Shown: piece by piece, positions 28,000 to 37,798 of the stretch
Numbering within the stretch: the stretch's first letter is position 1
Layout: each line of letters opens with the position of its first letter
Origin: JAIOQA01 sp035493675
GTDB taxonomy: Bacteria > Myxococcota_A > Polyangia > Haliangiales > Haliangiaceae
Length of the DNA: 40,445 nucleotides
Reading direction: 5' to 3'
Assembly: GCA_035493675.1 (NCBI GenBank)
Contig: DATJIA010000266.1
Span: forward strand, 1 to 40,445
Made by a program: the position numbers and the translations under genes
Notes under the pieces: model-generated
Databases searched by the model: none
The model's input: the letters and a program-made list of their open reading frames with translations, nothing else
What the model was told of the DNA's origin: nothing

Positions 28000-29204
28000 C
28001 AGGGCGTTTCGGCGGATTGTACCGCACGCGCGGCGATCCGATCCGCGTACAGGAATCCCCGTAGCGTCGGGCGGATGCGGCCCTGGGCCTGCGTCGCGAG
28101 GCGTTCGGACAGGAGCCAGGCCGTGAAGGCCGGGGGGGCGTCGGTTTCGGCGATGCCGTCGGTCGTGCGGAGGGCGAGCCAGAGGAGATCTGCCGCGTGC
28201 TCTTTTTCGGACGCGACGAGGGTGTCGGCGGTGCGCTCGCCGCGCAGGTAGGCCGGCGCGCTGCGCGTGTTGGTCGTGCGGGTCGCGGTGCCGTCCGGGT
28301 TTCGGACGAAGCTGGCGGCGCCGACGCCGACGCCCAGGAACGGCGCGCCGCGCCAGTAGAGCGAGTTGTGCACCGCGCGGTGGCCCGGGCGCGCGTACGA
28401 GGAGATCTCGTAGTGATCGAAGCCCTGCGCGGTGAGCGCGGCGTGGGTGCGCTCGTACAGCGACGCGAGCGTGTCTTCGTCGAGCGGGCGCAGCGAGCCC
28501 TCGCGCGCGCGCTTGCCGAAGATCGTGCGCTCCTCGATCGTCAGCTCGTAGATCGAGAGGTGATCGACGGCGGCGGCGGTGGCCGCGACGTGCGCGGGCA
28601 CGGCGTCGGTGTGGGCGTCGGGGATGCCGAGGATGAGATCGGCGCTGATCGATCGGAAGCCGGCGCGCCGCGCGTGATCGATCGCGGCGAGGCCGTCGTC
28701 GCCCATCGTGTGATCGCGGCCGAGCGCGACCAGCTCGCGGGGCTCGAGCGACTGCACGCCGATCGAGACGCGATCGATGCCGGCGTCGCGCCATCGCGCG
28801 AGGCGGTCGGGCGCGCAGTCGATCGGGTTGGCCTCGATCGTGATCTCCTGCGGCGCCGCGGCGAACGCGTCCTTCGCGTGATCGACGACCGCGGCGAGGC
28901 AGTCGGGGCGCCAGAGGCTCGGCGTCCCGCCGCCGAAATAGATCGACACCAGCTCGTGGCCTTCGAGCAACGCCGCGCGCGCGTCGATCTCGCCGAGGAT
29001 CGCGGCGGTGTACGCGTCGTGCGGCGGCTCGCCCTTCGCGACGGCGACCGGGAAGTCGCAGTACGGGCACAGATGACGGCACCAGGGGAAGTGCACGTAG
29101 AGGCCGGACGATCCCAGCCGCCGCTCGGGGTGCTGCCCCGGGTCCTCGCGCTGCGCGCTCGGCTCGGCCTCCGGCCTCGGCCCTGCCCCTCTTCGCGGCG
29201 GCAT
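27999..29204 (-). CDS. hemW: HemW-like radical SAM protein (haem chaperone)
   Basis: 401 residues from an ATG at 29204 (a GTG two codons upstream is possible). The radical SAM motif is CRHLCPYCDF (Cys42, 46, 49). Phe after the third Cys pair position distinguishes HemW from HemN, which has a fourth Cys there. Further words are SIYFGGGTPSLW, EANPIDCAPDRL, RVSIGVQSLEPRELVALGR, DLILGIPDAHTD and HYEISSYARPGHRAVHNSLY. HemW binds haem and delivers it to haem proteins; it is often misnamed coproporphyrinogen oxidase. The first 33 residues are an unusual Pro/Arg/Glu-rich extension coded by DNA resembling half of the GGCCTC repeat. Its start lies only 30 bases from the divergent cysteine desulfurase start. 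Confidence 0.92.
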   Translation of the reverse strand: MPPRRGAGPRPEAEPSAQREDPGQHPERRLGSSGLYVHFPWCRHLCPYCDFPVAVAKGEPPHDAYTAAILGEIDARAALLEGHELVSIYFGGGTPSLWRPDCLAAVVDHAKDAFAAAPQEITIEANPIDCAPDRLARWRDAGIDRVSIGVQSLEPRELVALGRDHTMGDDGLAAIDHARRAGFRSISADLILGIPDAHTDAVPAHVAATAAAVDHLSIYELTIEERTIFGKRAREGSLRPLDEDTLASLYERTHAALTAQGFDHYEISSYARPGHRAVHNSLYWRGAPFLGVGVGAASFVRNPDGTATRTTNTRSAPAYLRGERTADTLVASEKEHAADLLWLALRTTDGIAETDAPPAFTAWLLSERLATQAQGRIRPTLRGFLYADRIAARAVQSAETP

Positions 29205-29234
29205 TCGCACGCCTTCTTGTGCCACGCTTCGCGG

Positions 29235-30365
29235 GTGCAGACCATCTACCTGGACAGCGCGGCGTCGACGCGCGTCGACGAGGACGTGATCGCGCGGATG
29301 GCCGAGGTCATGCGCACCGCGTGGGGGAATCCGTCGTCGGCGCACCCGCAGGGCGCGGCCGGGCGGCGCTGGATCGAGGCCGCGCGCGTCGAGCTGCTCG
29401 CGGCGCTCGGCGACGGCGGCGCGGGCGACGTCGTCTTCACGTCGGGCTGCACCGAGTCGGACGCGATCGGCGTGCTCGGCGGGTTCCGCGCGCGCGGGCG
29501 CGGGCGGGTCGTCGTGTCGGCGATCGAGCACCCCGCGGTCGGCGCGACCGCGGACATGATCGACCTCGGCGAGGTCGTGCGTGTGCCGGCGACGAAGGAC
29601 GGCGTGATCGATCTCGAGGCGCTCGAGCGCGCGATCGATCCGGACGCCGCGGTGGTCGCGCTGGTCGTCGTGCAGAACGAGATCGGCACGCTGCAGCCGT
29701 ACGCGGACGCCGCGCGGATCGCGCGCCGGCGCGCGCCGGATTGTCACGTGCACCTCGACGCGGCGCAGGCGATCGGCAAGGTCGCGTTCGACGCGGCCGC
29801 CTCGGGCGCGGACTCGATCGCGATCGCGGGGCACAAGATCGGCGGGCCGAAAGGCGCCGGCGCGCTGTGGCTCCGGCGCGGCGCGCGCGTCGTGCCGCTG
29901 TGGAGCGGCGGCGGCCAGCAAGGCGGGCTGCGATCGGGCACGCAAGACGCGCCGGGCGCGTCGGGGCTCGCGCTCGCGTGCACGCACGCGGTCGCGTCGC
30001 GCGCCGAGTCCGCCGCGCGCTGGGGCGCGATGCGCGCGCGCTTGATCGAGGCCGCGGCGCAGGCGGGCGTGCCGTGGCTCGAGATCGCCGCCGGCGCGCC
30101 GCGCTCGCCGCACATCGTCGCGCTCGCCTTCGAGCGCGTCGCCGCCTCCGCGCTCCGCAACACGCTCTCGTCGCGCGGCGTCTACATCTCGACCGGCAGC
30201 GCCTGCGCCGATCGCGACTCGAAGCCCTCGGCGGTCCTCCAAGCGCTCGGCCTCGGCAACGACTTCGGCGTCGCGCGCTTCAGCTTCGAGCGCACGACGA
30301 CGGCCGAAGAAGTCGAGATGGCCGCATCCATTCTGTGTGATGCGGTGAAGTCGCTCGCCCGCTGA
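29235..30365 (+). CDS. Cysteine desulfurase, NifS/IscS family
   Basis: 376 residues from a GTG at 29235, which gives QTIYLDSAASTRVDEDVIAR, the family N-terminus. The pyridoxal-phosphate Lys is Lys201 in IAGHKIGGPKGAGALWLR. The cofactor-binding HLDAAQAIGK lies about 25 residues before it. The catalytic Cys324 sits in STGSACAD. It moves sulfur from cysteine to a protein persulfide for Fe-S clusters or thio-modified tRNA. It stands alone, without IscU or IscR next to it, and faces hemW across a 30-base gap. Its end converges on the AgmX-like gene across a long inverted repeat. Whether it is IscS, NifS or a specialised paralogue cannot be decided. Confidence 0.93.
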   Translation: MQTIYLDSAASTRVDEDVIARMAEVMRTAWGNPSSAHPQGAAGRRWIEAARVELLAALGDGGAGDVVFTSGCTESDAIGVLGGFRARGRGRVVVSAIEHPAVGATADMIDLGEVVRVPATKDGVIDLEALERAIDPDAAVVALVVVQNEIGTLQPYADAARIARRRAPDCHVHLDAAQAIGKVAFDAAASGADSIAIAGHKIGGPKGAGALWLRRGARVVPLWSGGGQQGGLRSGTQDAPGASGLALACTHAVASRAESAARWGAMRARLIEAAAQAGVPWLEIAAGAPRSPHIVALAFERVAASALRNTLSSRGVYISTGSACADRDSKPSAVLQALGLGNDFGVARFSFERTTTAEEVEMAASILCDAVKSLAR

Positions 30366-30368
30366 GTT

Positions 30369-30460
30369 GGGCCTCAGGCCTCGGGCCTCGGGCCTCGGCC
30401 CTGCAGAAGACACGCACGCCGGTTCTGGGCCGCGGCCCGAGGCCGGAGGCCCGAGGCCCG
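30369..30460. repeat. Long inverted repeat of GGGCCTC units in a convergent gap (copy B)
   Basis: The left arm (about 30369-30401) contains four GGCCTC units in phase; the right arm (about 30428-30460) is its near reverse complement with about three mismatches over 33 bases. The loop is about 26 bases and is unlike that of copy A. The element starts four bases after one stop codon and ends four bases before the opposing stop, so it fills the whole gap between convergent genes. It resembles copy A at 7199-7287 in unit, arm length and setting. Confidence 0.85.
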
Positions 30461-30463
30461 AAA

Positions 30464-32455
30464 TCAGTGCTGCTGGAAGACCAGCGGGAAGACCGTGTTG
30501 ATGCCCTCGGTCGACTGGCGGAACGGCCACCGGCGGATCGCGGCGGTGAGGCACTGGCCGAGATCGTCGGAGGCGTGCGAGTCGAGCGAGACGTCGGTGA
30601 CGACGCCGGACTTGTCGACCTTGAGCGAGACGTTGATCTTCTGGACCGAGAGGAACGGATCCTTCTTGAGCGCGCGCTCGTAGCAGCGCGAGGTGCCCAT
30701 CGACATCTTCGACGAGACCGAGATGATGTCGTCGCCGGTGAGCGGCGTGATCGGCTCGCCGTTGGGCCCGATCTCCTGACGGCCGCTGCCCTGCGGGTTG
30801 GTCTGGATCGACTGCGAGCCGTTGCCGCCGTTGCCGCCGTTGCCGGTGCGCTTGATGATGCGCGTGCCGGTGATCGTGACGCTGCCCGAGCCGGTGCCGT
30901 TGTCGCTGCCGCGCGGGCGCAGCGGATCGTACGTGTAGCCGAGGCCGGTGACGTCGATGTTGCCGGTCGAGACCTGCTCGCCTGCGCCGCCGCTCGACGA
31001 CGCGGCGACCGCGGCCACCACGATCACGCCGAGCAACAGCGCGGCGCCGCCGATCATCCACATCACCTGGTGATTGCGACGCGACACCGACGGCGAGAGC
31101 GGCGCGTGCGCGTCCGCGAGCGCGGCGTCGCTGAGCGGCGGCAGCGCGTCGCCGTCGATTCCCTGCCCCGCGTTGCCGAGCGCGGCGGCGCCGGCGGCCG
31201 CGGCGAGCGCAGGCGCCGCGCCGGTGCCGCGCGCGATCGCGGCGTTCGAGCCGGTCGTGCGCCCCATCGTCTTCTTCGGCTTCGCGGCGGCCGCGCGCGC
31301 GCCCGCGGCCATCAGATCCGGAAGCCGCACGACGCGCGAGACCTCGCCGATCTCGAGATCGTCGCCGCCGTTGTCCTCGGGCTCGTCCTCGAGCGCGCTC
31401 TCGTCGAGGTGCTCCGGCTCCTCGGCGGCTTCGCCGGTGTCGAACATCGGGCGCCGCGCGGGCCCCGACTTGCCGCTCGGCATCGGCTTCGGCAGCGCGG
31501 CGGCGGGCTCGGGCTCGCGCAACGCGGGCGCGGTCGCCGTCGCCGTCGCAGCGGCAGGCGCGGCGCTCGCGACCGCCCCGGAACCTGCGACCGCGCCGCG
31601 CGCCGGCGACGAAGAAGATGAAATCGGCGGCGACGCGTTGCGCGTCGGCATCGGCAGCGGCGCGCGCGACGCCCCGGGCGCCTTCGCGGCGAGCGCGGCG
31701 AGCGGCACCGGCTCGGGCTTCTTCGGGGGCGTCGCCGCGAGCGGCTCCGGCTTCTTCGGCGGCGTCGCGGCGAGCGGCTCCAGCTTCTTCGGCGCGGGCG
31801 CCTTCGATTCGCCGTTCTTGCCCGGCGGTCCCGGCAGCGGGATCAACCCCGACTGCTCGGCCTCGAGCTTCGCGAGCGTCGCGGCGAAGAGCGGCTTCGG
31901 CTCTTCATCGGGCGGCGGCGCGGCGGCGGGCGCCTTGCGCTGGCTCGGCGCGGTCGGCGCGGCCGCGAGCGGCGTCCCGCCGCTCGCCTTCGACTTCGCA
32001 GCGCCCGCCGGTTTCGGCGTCTCCTCACGCTTCCCGCGCAGCCCGCGGAAGTGCGAGACCTTCTCGACCGGCAGCCAGTCGTCGAAGCCTTCGCACCAAC
32101 AGTAGAGGTCTTCGGTCGGCGTCTTGCTGCCGACCCACGCCTGCGCCTCGGCGAGCGTGAACGGTCCGGACTGGTTGCCGTCGATCGCGACGTACCACTC
32201 CTCCTCGAGGACGGGCGGCGGCGGCTGCGTCTCGCCGGGGCGCGCGCCGATCATCGCGGTCGCGAACGCGTTCTGCAGCGCGGAGCCTTCCTGCTGCGGC
32301 GCGGGCGCCGACGCATCGACGTCGGCGTCGGTCATGCCCTCGCGAACGCTGATGACGTTCGCGCAGTTCTTGCAACGGATCTTGAGGATCTTGCCGCGAA
32401 CGCGTTCGTCAGCGATCGAGTAGCGGGTCTTGCAGCGATCGCAGAGGAACTTCAT
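30464..32455 (-). CDS. AgmX/GltJ-like protein: zinc ribbon, GYF domain, membrane anchor, AgmX/PglI C-terminal domain
   Basis: 663 residues from an ATG at 32455. An MJ0042-type zinc ribbon is formed by Cys5, Cys8, Cys28 and Cys31. A GYF_2 domain follows (about 82-130: EEEWYVAIDGNQSGPFTLAE then DLYCWCEGFDDWLPV). About 330 residues of Pro/Ala-rich disorder hold three 11-residue repeats (KKPEPLAATPP) and an acidic patch. One membrane helix (MWMIGGAALLLGVIVVAAVA) leads to a periplasmic AgmX/PglI-type domain with CYERALKKDP and a second Cys in QCLTAAIRRWPF. In Myxococcus, GltJ (AgmX) uses the ribbon and GYF parts to bind MglA and couples it to the gliding machinery across the envelope. An MglA-type GTPase is in this window, about 12 kb away. 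Confidence 0.87.
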   Translation of the reverse strand: MKFLCDRCKTRYSIADERVRGKILKIRCKNCANVISVREGMTDADVDASAPAPQQEGSALQNAFATAMIGARPGETQPPPPVLEEEWYVAIDGNQSGPFTLAEAQAWVGSKTPTEDLYCWCEGFDDWLPVEKVSHFRGLRGKREETPKPAGAAKSKASGGTPLAAAPTAPSQRKAPAAAPPPDEEPKPLFAATLAKLEAEQSGLIPLPGPPGKNGESKAPAPKKLEPLAATPPKKPEPLAATPPKKPEPVPLAALAAKAPGASRAPLPMPTRNASPPISSSSSPARGAVAGSGAVASAAPAAATATATAPALREPEPAAALPKPMPSGKSGPARRPMFDTGEAAEEPEHLDESALEDEPEDNGGDDLEIGEVSRVVRLPDLMAAGARAAAAKPKKTMGRTTGSNAAIARGTGAAPALAAAAGAAALGNAGQGIDGDALPPLSDAALADAHAPLSPSVSRRNHQVMWMIGGAALLLGVIVVAAVAASSSGGAGEQVSTGNIDVTGLGYTYDPLRPRGSDNGTGSGSVTITGTRIIKRTGNGGNGGNGSQSIQTNPQGSGRQEIGPNGEPITPLTGDDIISVSSKMSMGTSRCYERALKKDPFLSVQKINVSLKVDKSGVVTDVSLDSHASDDLGQCLTAAIRRWPFRQSTEGINTVFPLVFQQH
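31717..31792 (-). repeat. 33-base tandem repeat in the AgmX-like gene
   Basis: Two near-identical 33-base units (31717-31749 and 31750-31782) and a partial third code for KKPEPLAATPP-type repeats in the disordered linker between the GYF domain and the membrane helix. The unit length is a multiple of three, so gain or loss of a unit would only change linker length. Confidence 0.75.
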
Positions 32456-32605
32456 GAAACGCGGCCCAAGCGGCAGCTTTCGTGGGGTCGGCGCGGCGCC
32501 ACGGGTCCGAACATTGTGCCGAAAAAGCCGAGCACTGGCAAAGGGGTAGGCGTGAGACACACGCTGAGCGGTGCACGCTCGAAAGGTTCGGAGGAGATCC
32601 GTCGG
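32456..32605. other. Region upstream of the AgmX-like gene
   Basis: This 150-base gap lies between the lipoprotein stop at 32606 and the AgmX-like start at 32455. It should hold the promoter of the latter on the minus strand. It is somewhat less GC-rich than its neighbours, but I could not pick a convincing -35/-10 pair. No small gene was evident. Confidence 0.3.
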
Positions 32606-33790
32606 TTATCGGTGGGCGTCATCGGTCGGATGGCCGGCGTCGAGATCGGGCGTGATCGCGCGCCGGCGACGCACGACCTCGACGGGAACCAGCGGCGCGA
32701 CGTCGCGGATCTCGCCGCCCGCGCGCGACACCATCGCGCCGGTCGCGACCACGTTCTCGTCGCGCGCGTCGAGCTCGATCAGGATCTCGACGTCCTCGAG
32801 CTTGGCGCCGATCCAGCGCGCCGACTGCGCGGTGAGGCGATACAGATCCTGCTCGGCGACGCGGCTCGGGCGGCCCGCGTCCATGCGGTAGATCGTGAGC
32901 TCGATCGTGCGCGCGTCGGCGCCGCCGCGCTCGGACACGACCGCGAGATCGTCGCGATCGTCGTCGGCGATCGCGCCGGCCCACACGACGCCGGGCGCGT
33001 CGAGCGCGCCGACCTTGTGCGGATGTCCGTCGGCGGCGCCGATCAGCGTGACGACGCCCTCGGTCGCGACCGCGGTGAGCGCGGCGCCCTCACCGGTGCA
33101 CCACGGCGACGCGTAGATCGGCACGCCGGGCTTGGACGCGATCACCGCGATCGCGTCGGCGGCGGCCGGCGCGTCGCATTCGGGCAGCGCGTCGGAAGCG
33201 GGCACGCCCGCGTCGGGCGGCGAGACCGGCTTGGTGCCGGGCGCGACCGCGCCGGGGCCGCGCGCGAGGAAGACCGCGACGATGTGATCGTTCTCGACGA
33301 CGAAGCGCACGCTCGGCATCGCGTGGCCGACCCAGATGCGCGGATCGCGCGCGCGCCGGTGATCGATCAGCTGCGGGCCGAGCGCGCGCTCGAGATCCTC
33401 GCGCGTCGAGCCGACCATGATGCCGCTCTCGGTGCGCGCGATGTCGGGGCGCACGACCGCGAGGAAGCTCGCCTCGCCCTGCGACTCGCCGTCGATCAAG
33501 ACCGCGCCCTCTTCCGCGCGCACGACGCTGGTGCCGACGACGCCGGGGATGTCGAGCGTCGCGATGCTCGGGCCGAGCGGGAGATCGGCGAGGATCTCGC
33601 CGAGCGGACGGCCGAGGCGATATGGCCCGACGCCGTCGCCGCGGATCGCGTGCGGCGGCAGCGCGCGCACGCCGCCGGGCGCGGGGCCGAGCACGCGGCG
33701 CGGCGCCGGCGGCGCGGTGTGGGGCGCAGGCGGCGGCGGGTCGGTGCCGCGGCACGCGCACGCGACGATCGCGATCACCGACCAACGCAT
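32606..33790 (-). CDS. Predicted lipoprotein of unknown function downstream of a Ser/Thr kinase
   Basis: 394 residues from an ATG at 33790. The N-terminus (MRWSVIAIVACACRG) is a lipoprotein signal with Cys11 or Cys13 as the lipidated residue. A Pro-rich linker (PPPPAPHTAPPAPRR) is followed by a beta-rich domain (GVGPYRLGRPLGEILADLPL, GIMVGSTREDLERALGPQL). A second half has KVGALDAPGVVWAGAIADDD and DDLAVVSERGG, which resembles repeat-type beta-propeller or FG-GAP-like strands. No active-site motif was recognised. Its start lies 8 bases after the stop of the kinase gene, so it belongs to the deacetylase-kinase-lipoprotein unit. Confidence 0.82.
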   Translation of the reverse strand: MRWSVIAIVACACRGTDPPPPAPHTAPPAPRRVLGPAPGGVRALPPHAIRGDGVGPYRLGRPLGEILADLPLGPSIATLDIPGVVGTSVVRAEEGAVLIDGESQGEASFLAVVRPDIARTESGIMVGSTREDLERALGPQLIDHRRARDPRIWVGHAMPSVRFVVENDHIVAVFLARGPGAVAPGTKPVSPPDAGVPASDALPECDAPAAADAIAVIASKPGVPIYASPWCTGEGAALTAVATEGVVTLIGAADGHPHKVGALDAPGVVWAGAIADDDRDDLAVVSERGGADARTIELTIYRMDAGRPSRVAEQDLYRLTAQSARWIGAKLEDVEILIELDARDENVVATGAMVSRAGGEIRDVAPLVPVEVVRRRRAITPDLDAGHPTDDAHR

Positions 33791-33798
33791 GTCGATCG

Positions 33799-35267
33799 CT
33801 ATAGCAGGAAGTAGAGCAGCGCGCCGACGATCGCGGCCGCGAGCCCGCCGATCACGACGTACGGCACGAAGTCCTGCGGCGGACCTTGGATCGCCGTCGC
33901 CGATCCCGCCGGCTGCGGGACCAAGGATGTGGGCGCCGCCGGTGTCGCTGCCGGCGCGGGCGCGCGCTTCGGCGGCGCCGGGGCGATCACCTCCGGCGGC
34001 GCCTGCAGCGGCAGCATCTCGCGATGGAGCGTCGGCGGCGGCTCGCCACCACCGCCACCGGTTCCGCCGCTGCCGTCGCCGTGATGCGGCACCGGCGTGC
34101 GCATCAGCTTCAGCTGCTCGAGATCCAAGCCGAGCGCCGCGGCGACGTCTTCGTCGCGCTCGTCGTACTCGTCCCAATCGCTCTGCGGCGGCGCTTCGCC
34201 CGGCGGCGCCGGCTCGTAGCCCGCGAACACCTGCGAGTCGAAGTCGAGCTCCTCGTGCTTCGGCGCGCGCTCGTGCTCGCTGATCAGCTCGTGGCGCCTG
34301 ACGCCGCCCGCCGCCTCGGCGAGCTCGTCGAGGTAGCGCGCGATCCGCACCGGCCCCGAGTGGAGGTTCGCGTGACGCAGGAACTCCTCGAGATCGTCCG
34401 CGAGATCGTACGCGCTCTGGTAGCGATCGATCGGATGGCGCTCGAGCGCGCGCATCACGATCGCCTCGAGCCCGCCCGGGAAGTCGCGCCGCACGAAGGT
34501 CGGCGGCTCGATCACGCCTTCCGTCAAGCGCTTCAAGACATCGTGAGCCGGCCCCTTGAAGAGCCGCTTGCCGACGGTGATCTCGTACAAGACGATGCCG
34601 AGCGAATAGATGTCGCTGCGCGCGTCGACGCGCTCGCGCAGCGCCTGCTCGGGCGACATGTACGAGAGCTTGCCGGGGAAGATGCCCTCCTCGCGGAAGC
34701 GCTGGCCGCGCGCGCGCGCGATGCCGAAATCGATCAGCTTGAGGAAGCCGTCCTCGGTGACGAGCAGGTTGGTCGGCGAGATGTCGCAGTGGACGATGTC
34801 GAGCGGCTCGCCGCCGAGCCGCGATCCCAGGGCGCCGCGCTTGGCGTGGAAGTAGCCCATGCCCGCGGCGGCCTGGCGGATCACCTCGACCGCGTGCTCG
34901 AGCGGCAGGAACTTGCCGAGCCCCAAGCCGCGCCGGCACAGATCGACGAGCTCCTCGCCGACGATGTACTCCATCGCGATGTACGGGACGCCCGCGTGCT
35001 CCTCGACGTCGTAGACGTGCACGATGTTCGGGTGATTGAGCACCGCGCCGATGCGCGCCTCGTCGAGGAACATCTCGACCAGCCGCGGATCGGTCGCGAG
35101 CTCCGGCTTGAGCCGCTTGATCACGACTTCCTTCTCGAAGCCGGCCATCGCGTTCTGGCGCGCGAGGTAGATCTCGGCCATGCCGCCGGTCGCGAGCAAG
35201 CGCAAGAGCTCGTAGCGTCCGCCGAGCGAGATCGGCGCCTGGAGGTTGGAACCCGCGGGCGCCTTGT

Positions 35268-35271
<4 letters not shown>
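33799..35271 (-). CDS. Membrane-anchored Ser/Thr protein kinase with HCD catalytic loop
   Basis: 490 residues from a GTG at 35271 (4-base overlap with the deacetylase stop). Kinase motifs: glycine loop LLATGGMAEIYLAR, Lys in VVIKRLKPEL, catalytic loop IVHCDISPTN with base Asp163, LIDFGIARARGQRFREEGIF, and GKLSYMSPEQALRERVDARS. The Arg normally before the catalytic Asp (HRD) is Cys162, so this is a non-RD kinase that may not need activation-loop phosphorylation. The tail is long and disordered (acidic, then Gly/Pro/Ala-rich) and ends in one membrane helix (VVIGGLAAAIVGALLYFLL), tethering the kinase to the inner membrane with almost nothing outside. Targets are unknown. Confidence 0.93.
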
Positions 35272-36293
<1,022 letters not shown>

Positions 36294-36321
36294 GTGCCGG
36301 AGATTACACGATCGGACTGCT

Positions 36322-37722
36322 TCAGTTCACGATCGGGCCGACGCACGACGCGATGTCGAAGAAGATGAAGGCGAGCGCCTTCTCCTGCGGCGTCATCGTG
36401 GGGTCGGTCGAGCAGCCCTTCGGGAAGCCTTCGCTCGTCGACGACGACGAGCCCGATGCGACGTGCATGTCGCTGAACACGACCTTGCCGCAGCGCTCGG
36501 ACTCCGGCTTGTCGTTGGGCGTCGTGAACTGGAAGTCCTGCACCGCAGTCGCCAGCGAGCAGTCGCTGCAGCCGCCGAGATCGACGAAGTCGTCGGCGCG
36601 CGGCGTGTTCGTGCCCGTGTAGTTGTTGATCGTGTGCGCGCTGTCGCGGGGATCGTTGACCGGCAGCTTCTTCGACGCATCGAGCGCCTTGACCTCGGGC
36701 CCGTCGAGCCACAGGTACATCGCCTTGCCGCGATCGAAGCTCTGGTTGATCGTGTCGAGCGCCTCGAACGGCGTGTCCTGGTTGTTGTCGAAGTTCGCGA
36801 CCGACGGCCACGGCTGCGGCGCGTTCTCGATCCAGCCGTTCTGCCAGTGCGACATGAACACGCGGCCGCCGAGGTTCGAGTAGTCGTAGAGCGCCTGCAG
36901 CGCCTTCGGCGGCTTGGTCTCCATGTGCTGCTCGCACTCGCAGGAGAACATCACGATGTCGTACTTCTTCAGCTGATTGACGTCGCTCCACCAGCTCTTC
37001 GAGTCGCCGAAGTTGCCCTGGTTCGCGAACGACGTGTCGAACTTGTTCGCGCCGTCGGTGCCCGCGTAGAGATGCACCTTGCCGGCGCCGCTGCCGTTGG
37101 TGAACTCGCTGTCGTCGATGCCGAGCTTGTGGACGAGGCACTCGAGCGCGTCGCAGCCGCCGGTCGAGATCGCGATCTGCGGCATGTCGCCTTCGGTGTG
37201 GTTCTTCGGCAGGCGCGTCGCCGCGACGTCGAGCGGGTTGTCCATGCACTGCGTGACCGTCGAGACGGTCAGCTGACGGCGCCACTTGCCGACCGTCACG
37301 ACCACCGGGAGGTTGTCGACGACCGGCACGTCGTCGAGCTGGAAGTGACCGTACTCGTCGGTCGTCGTCTTCGACACCGGGTTGCCCGGCAGCTTGTCGT
37401 CGCAGCGATTGCACGACACGCCGTCGGTGATCGCGCCCGGATCGCTGTTGGGCACGTAGACGTTCACGCCGTAGAGCGGCAGCGTGCCGTTCGGCGCGTA
37501 GACGGTGCCGGACAAGCGCGTCGTGCCGATGCCCTGTCCCTTGCAATCGACCTTCATGCACTCGAGCCCGACGCACGCGTCGGGCGTACCGTCGATGTAG
37601 TGCACCTCGGGCGCGTCGACCGCGCCTTGCACCGGCGCGTCGACGTCGCCGTTGTGCGGCGGCTTGTTGTTCGAGCCGCAGGCGATCGCGAGGACGGCGG
37701 TGAGAGCGAGGGTCGTGCGCAT
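36322..37722 (-). CDS. Tandem lipoprotein copy 2: beta domain plus possible amidotransferase-like core
   Basis: 466 residues; the signal MRTTLALTAVLAIACGS ends in a lipobox. After an Asp/Pro-rich linker the word TTRLSGTVYAPNGTLPLYGV opens a carboxypeptidase-regulatory-like beta domain (about 70-160), with CNRCDDKLPG in between. The second half has YDIVMFSCECEQ and YSNLGGRVFMSHWQNGW, reminiscent of ThuA or class-I amidotransferase folds with a candidate nucleophilic Cys. The C-terminus (ALAFIFFDIASCVGPIVN) is identical to that of its neighbour. It starts 76 bases after the neighbour's stop, beyond a hairpin terminator. The fold is inferred from a few words only; the function is unknown. Confidence 0.83.
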   Translation of the reverse strand: MRTTLALTAVLAIACGSNNKPPHNGDVDAPVQGAVDAPEVHYIDGTPDACVGLECMKVDCKGQGIGTTRLSGTVYAPNGTLPLYGVNVYVPNSDPGAITDGVSCNRCDDKLPGNPVSKTTTDEYGHFQLDDVPVVDNLPVVVTVGKWRRQLTVSTVTQCMDNPLDVAATRLPKNHTEGDMPQIAISTGGCDALECLVHKLGIDDSEFTNGSGAGKVHLYAGTDGANKFDTSFANQGNFGDSKSWWSDVNQLKKYDIVMFSCECEQHMETKPPKALQALYDYSNLGGRVFMSHWQNGWIENAPQPWPSVANFDNNQDTPFEALDTINQSFDRGKAMYLWLDGPEVKALDASKKLPVNDPRDSAHTINNYTGTNTPRADDFVDLGGCSDCSLATAVQDFQFTTPNDKPESERCGKVVFSDMHVASGSSSSTSEGFPKGCSTDPTMTPQEKALAFIFFDIASCVGPIVN

Positions 37723-37738
37723 CTGCCGCTCAATAACA

Positions 37739-37768
37739 AAACGCCGCCTCCGTTGGGAAGCGGCGTTT
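37739..37768 (-). terminator. Intrinsic terminator between the tandem lipoprotein genes
   Basis: Arms AAACGCCGC (37739-37747) and GCGGCGTTT (37760-37768) pair perfectly; three more pairs form inside after one mismatch, leaving a GTTG loop. On the minus strand the stem is followed by TTTTGTTATT. This is the best intrinsic terminator in the window. It lies 30 bases after the stop of the upstream lipoprotein gene and 17 bases before the next start. Confidence 0.75.
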
Positions 37769-37798
37769 CGAGTTGCGCGTGATCTTCGAGCTAGAGCC

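Noticed and set aside
28197..29234. N-terminal extension of the cysteine desulfurase frame
   Set aside because: The family N-terminus begins exactly at the GTG at 29235, and the upstream extension runs antisense through hemW.
26934..29234. CIRCE operator for HrcA
   Set aside because: I looked upstream of grpE, hrcA and hemW, and in the dnaK gap, for TTAGCACTC-N9-GAGTGCTAA and found no match or near match.
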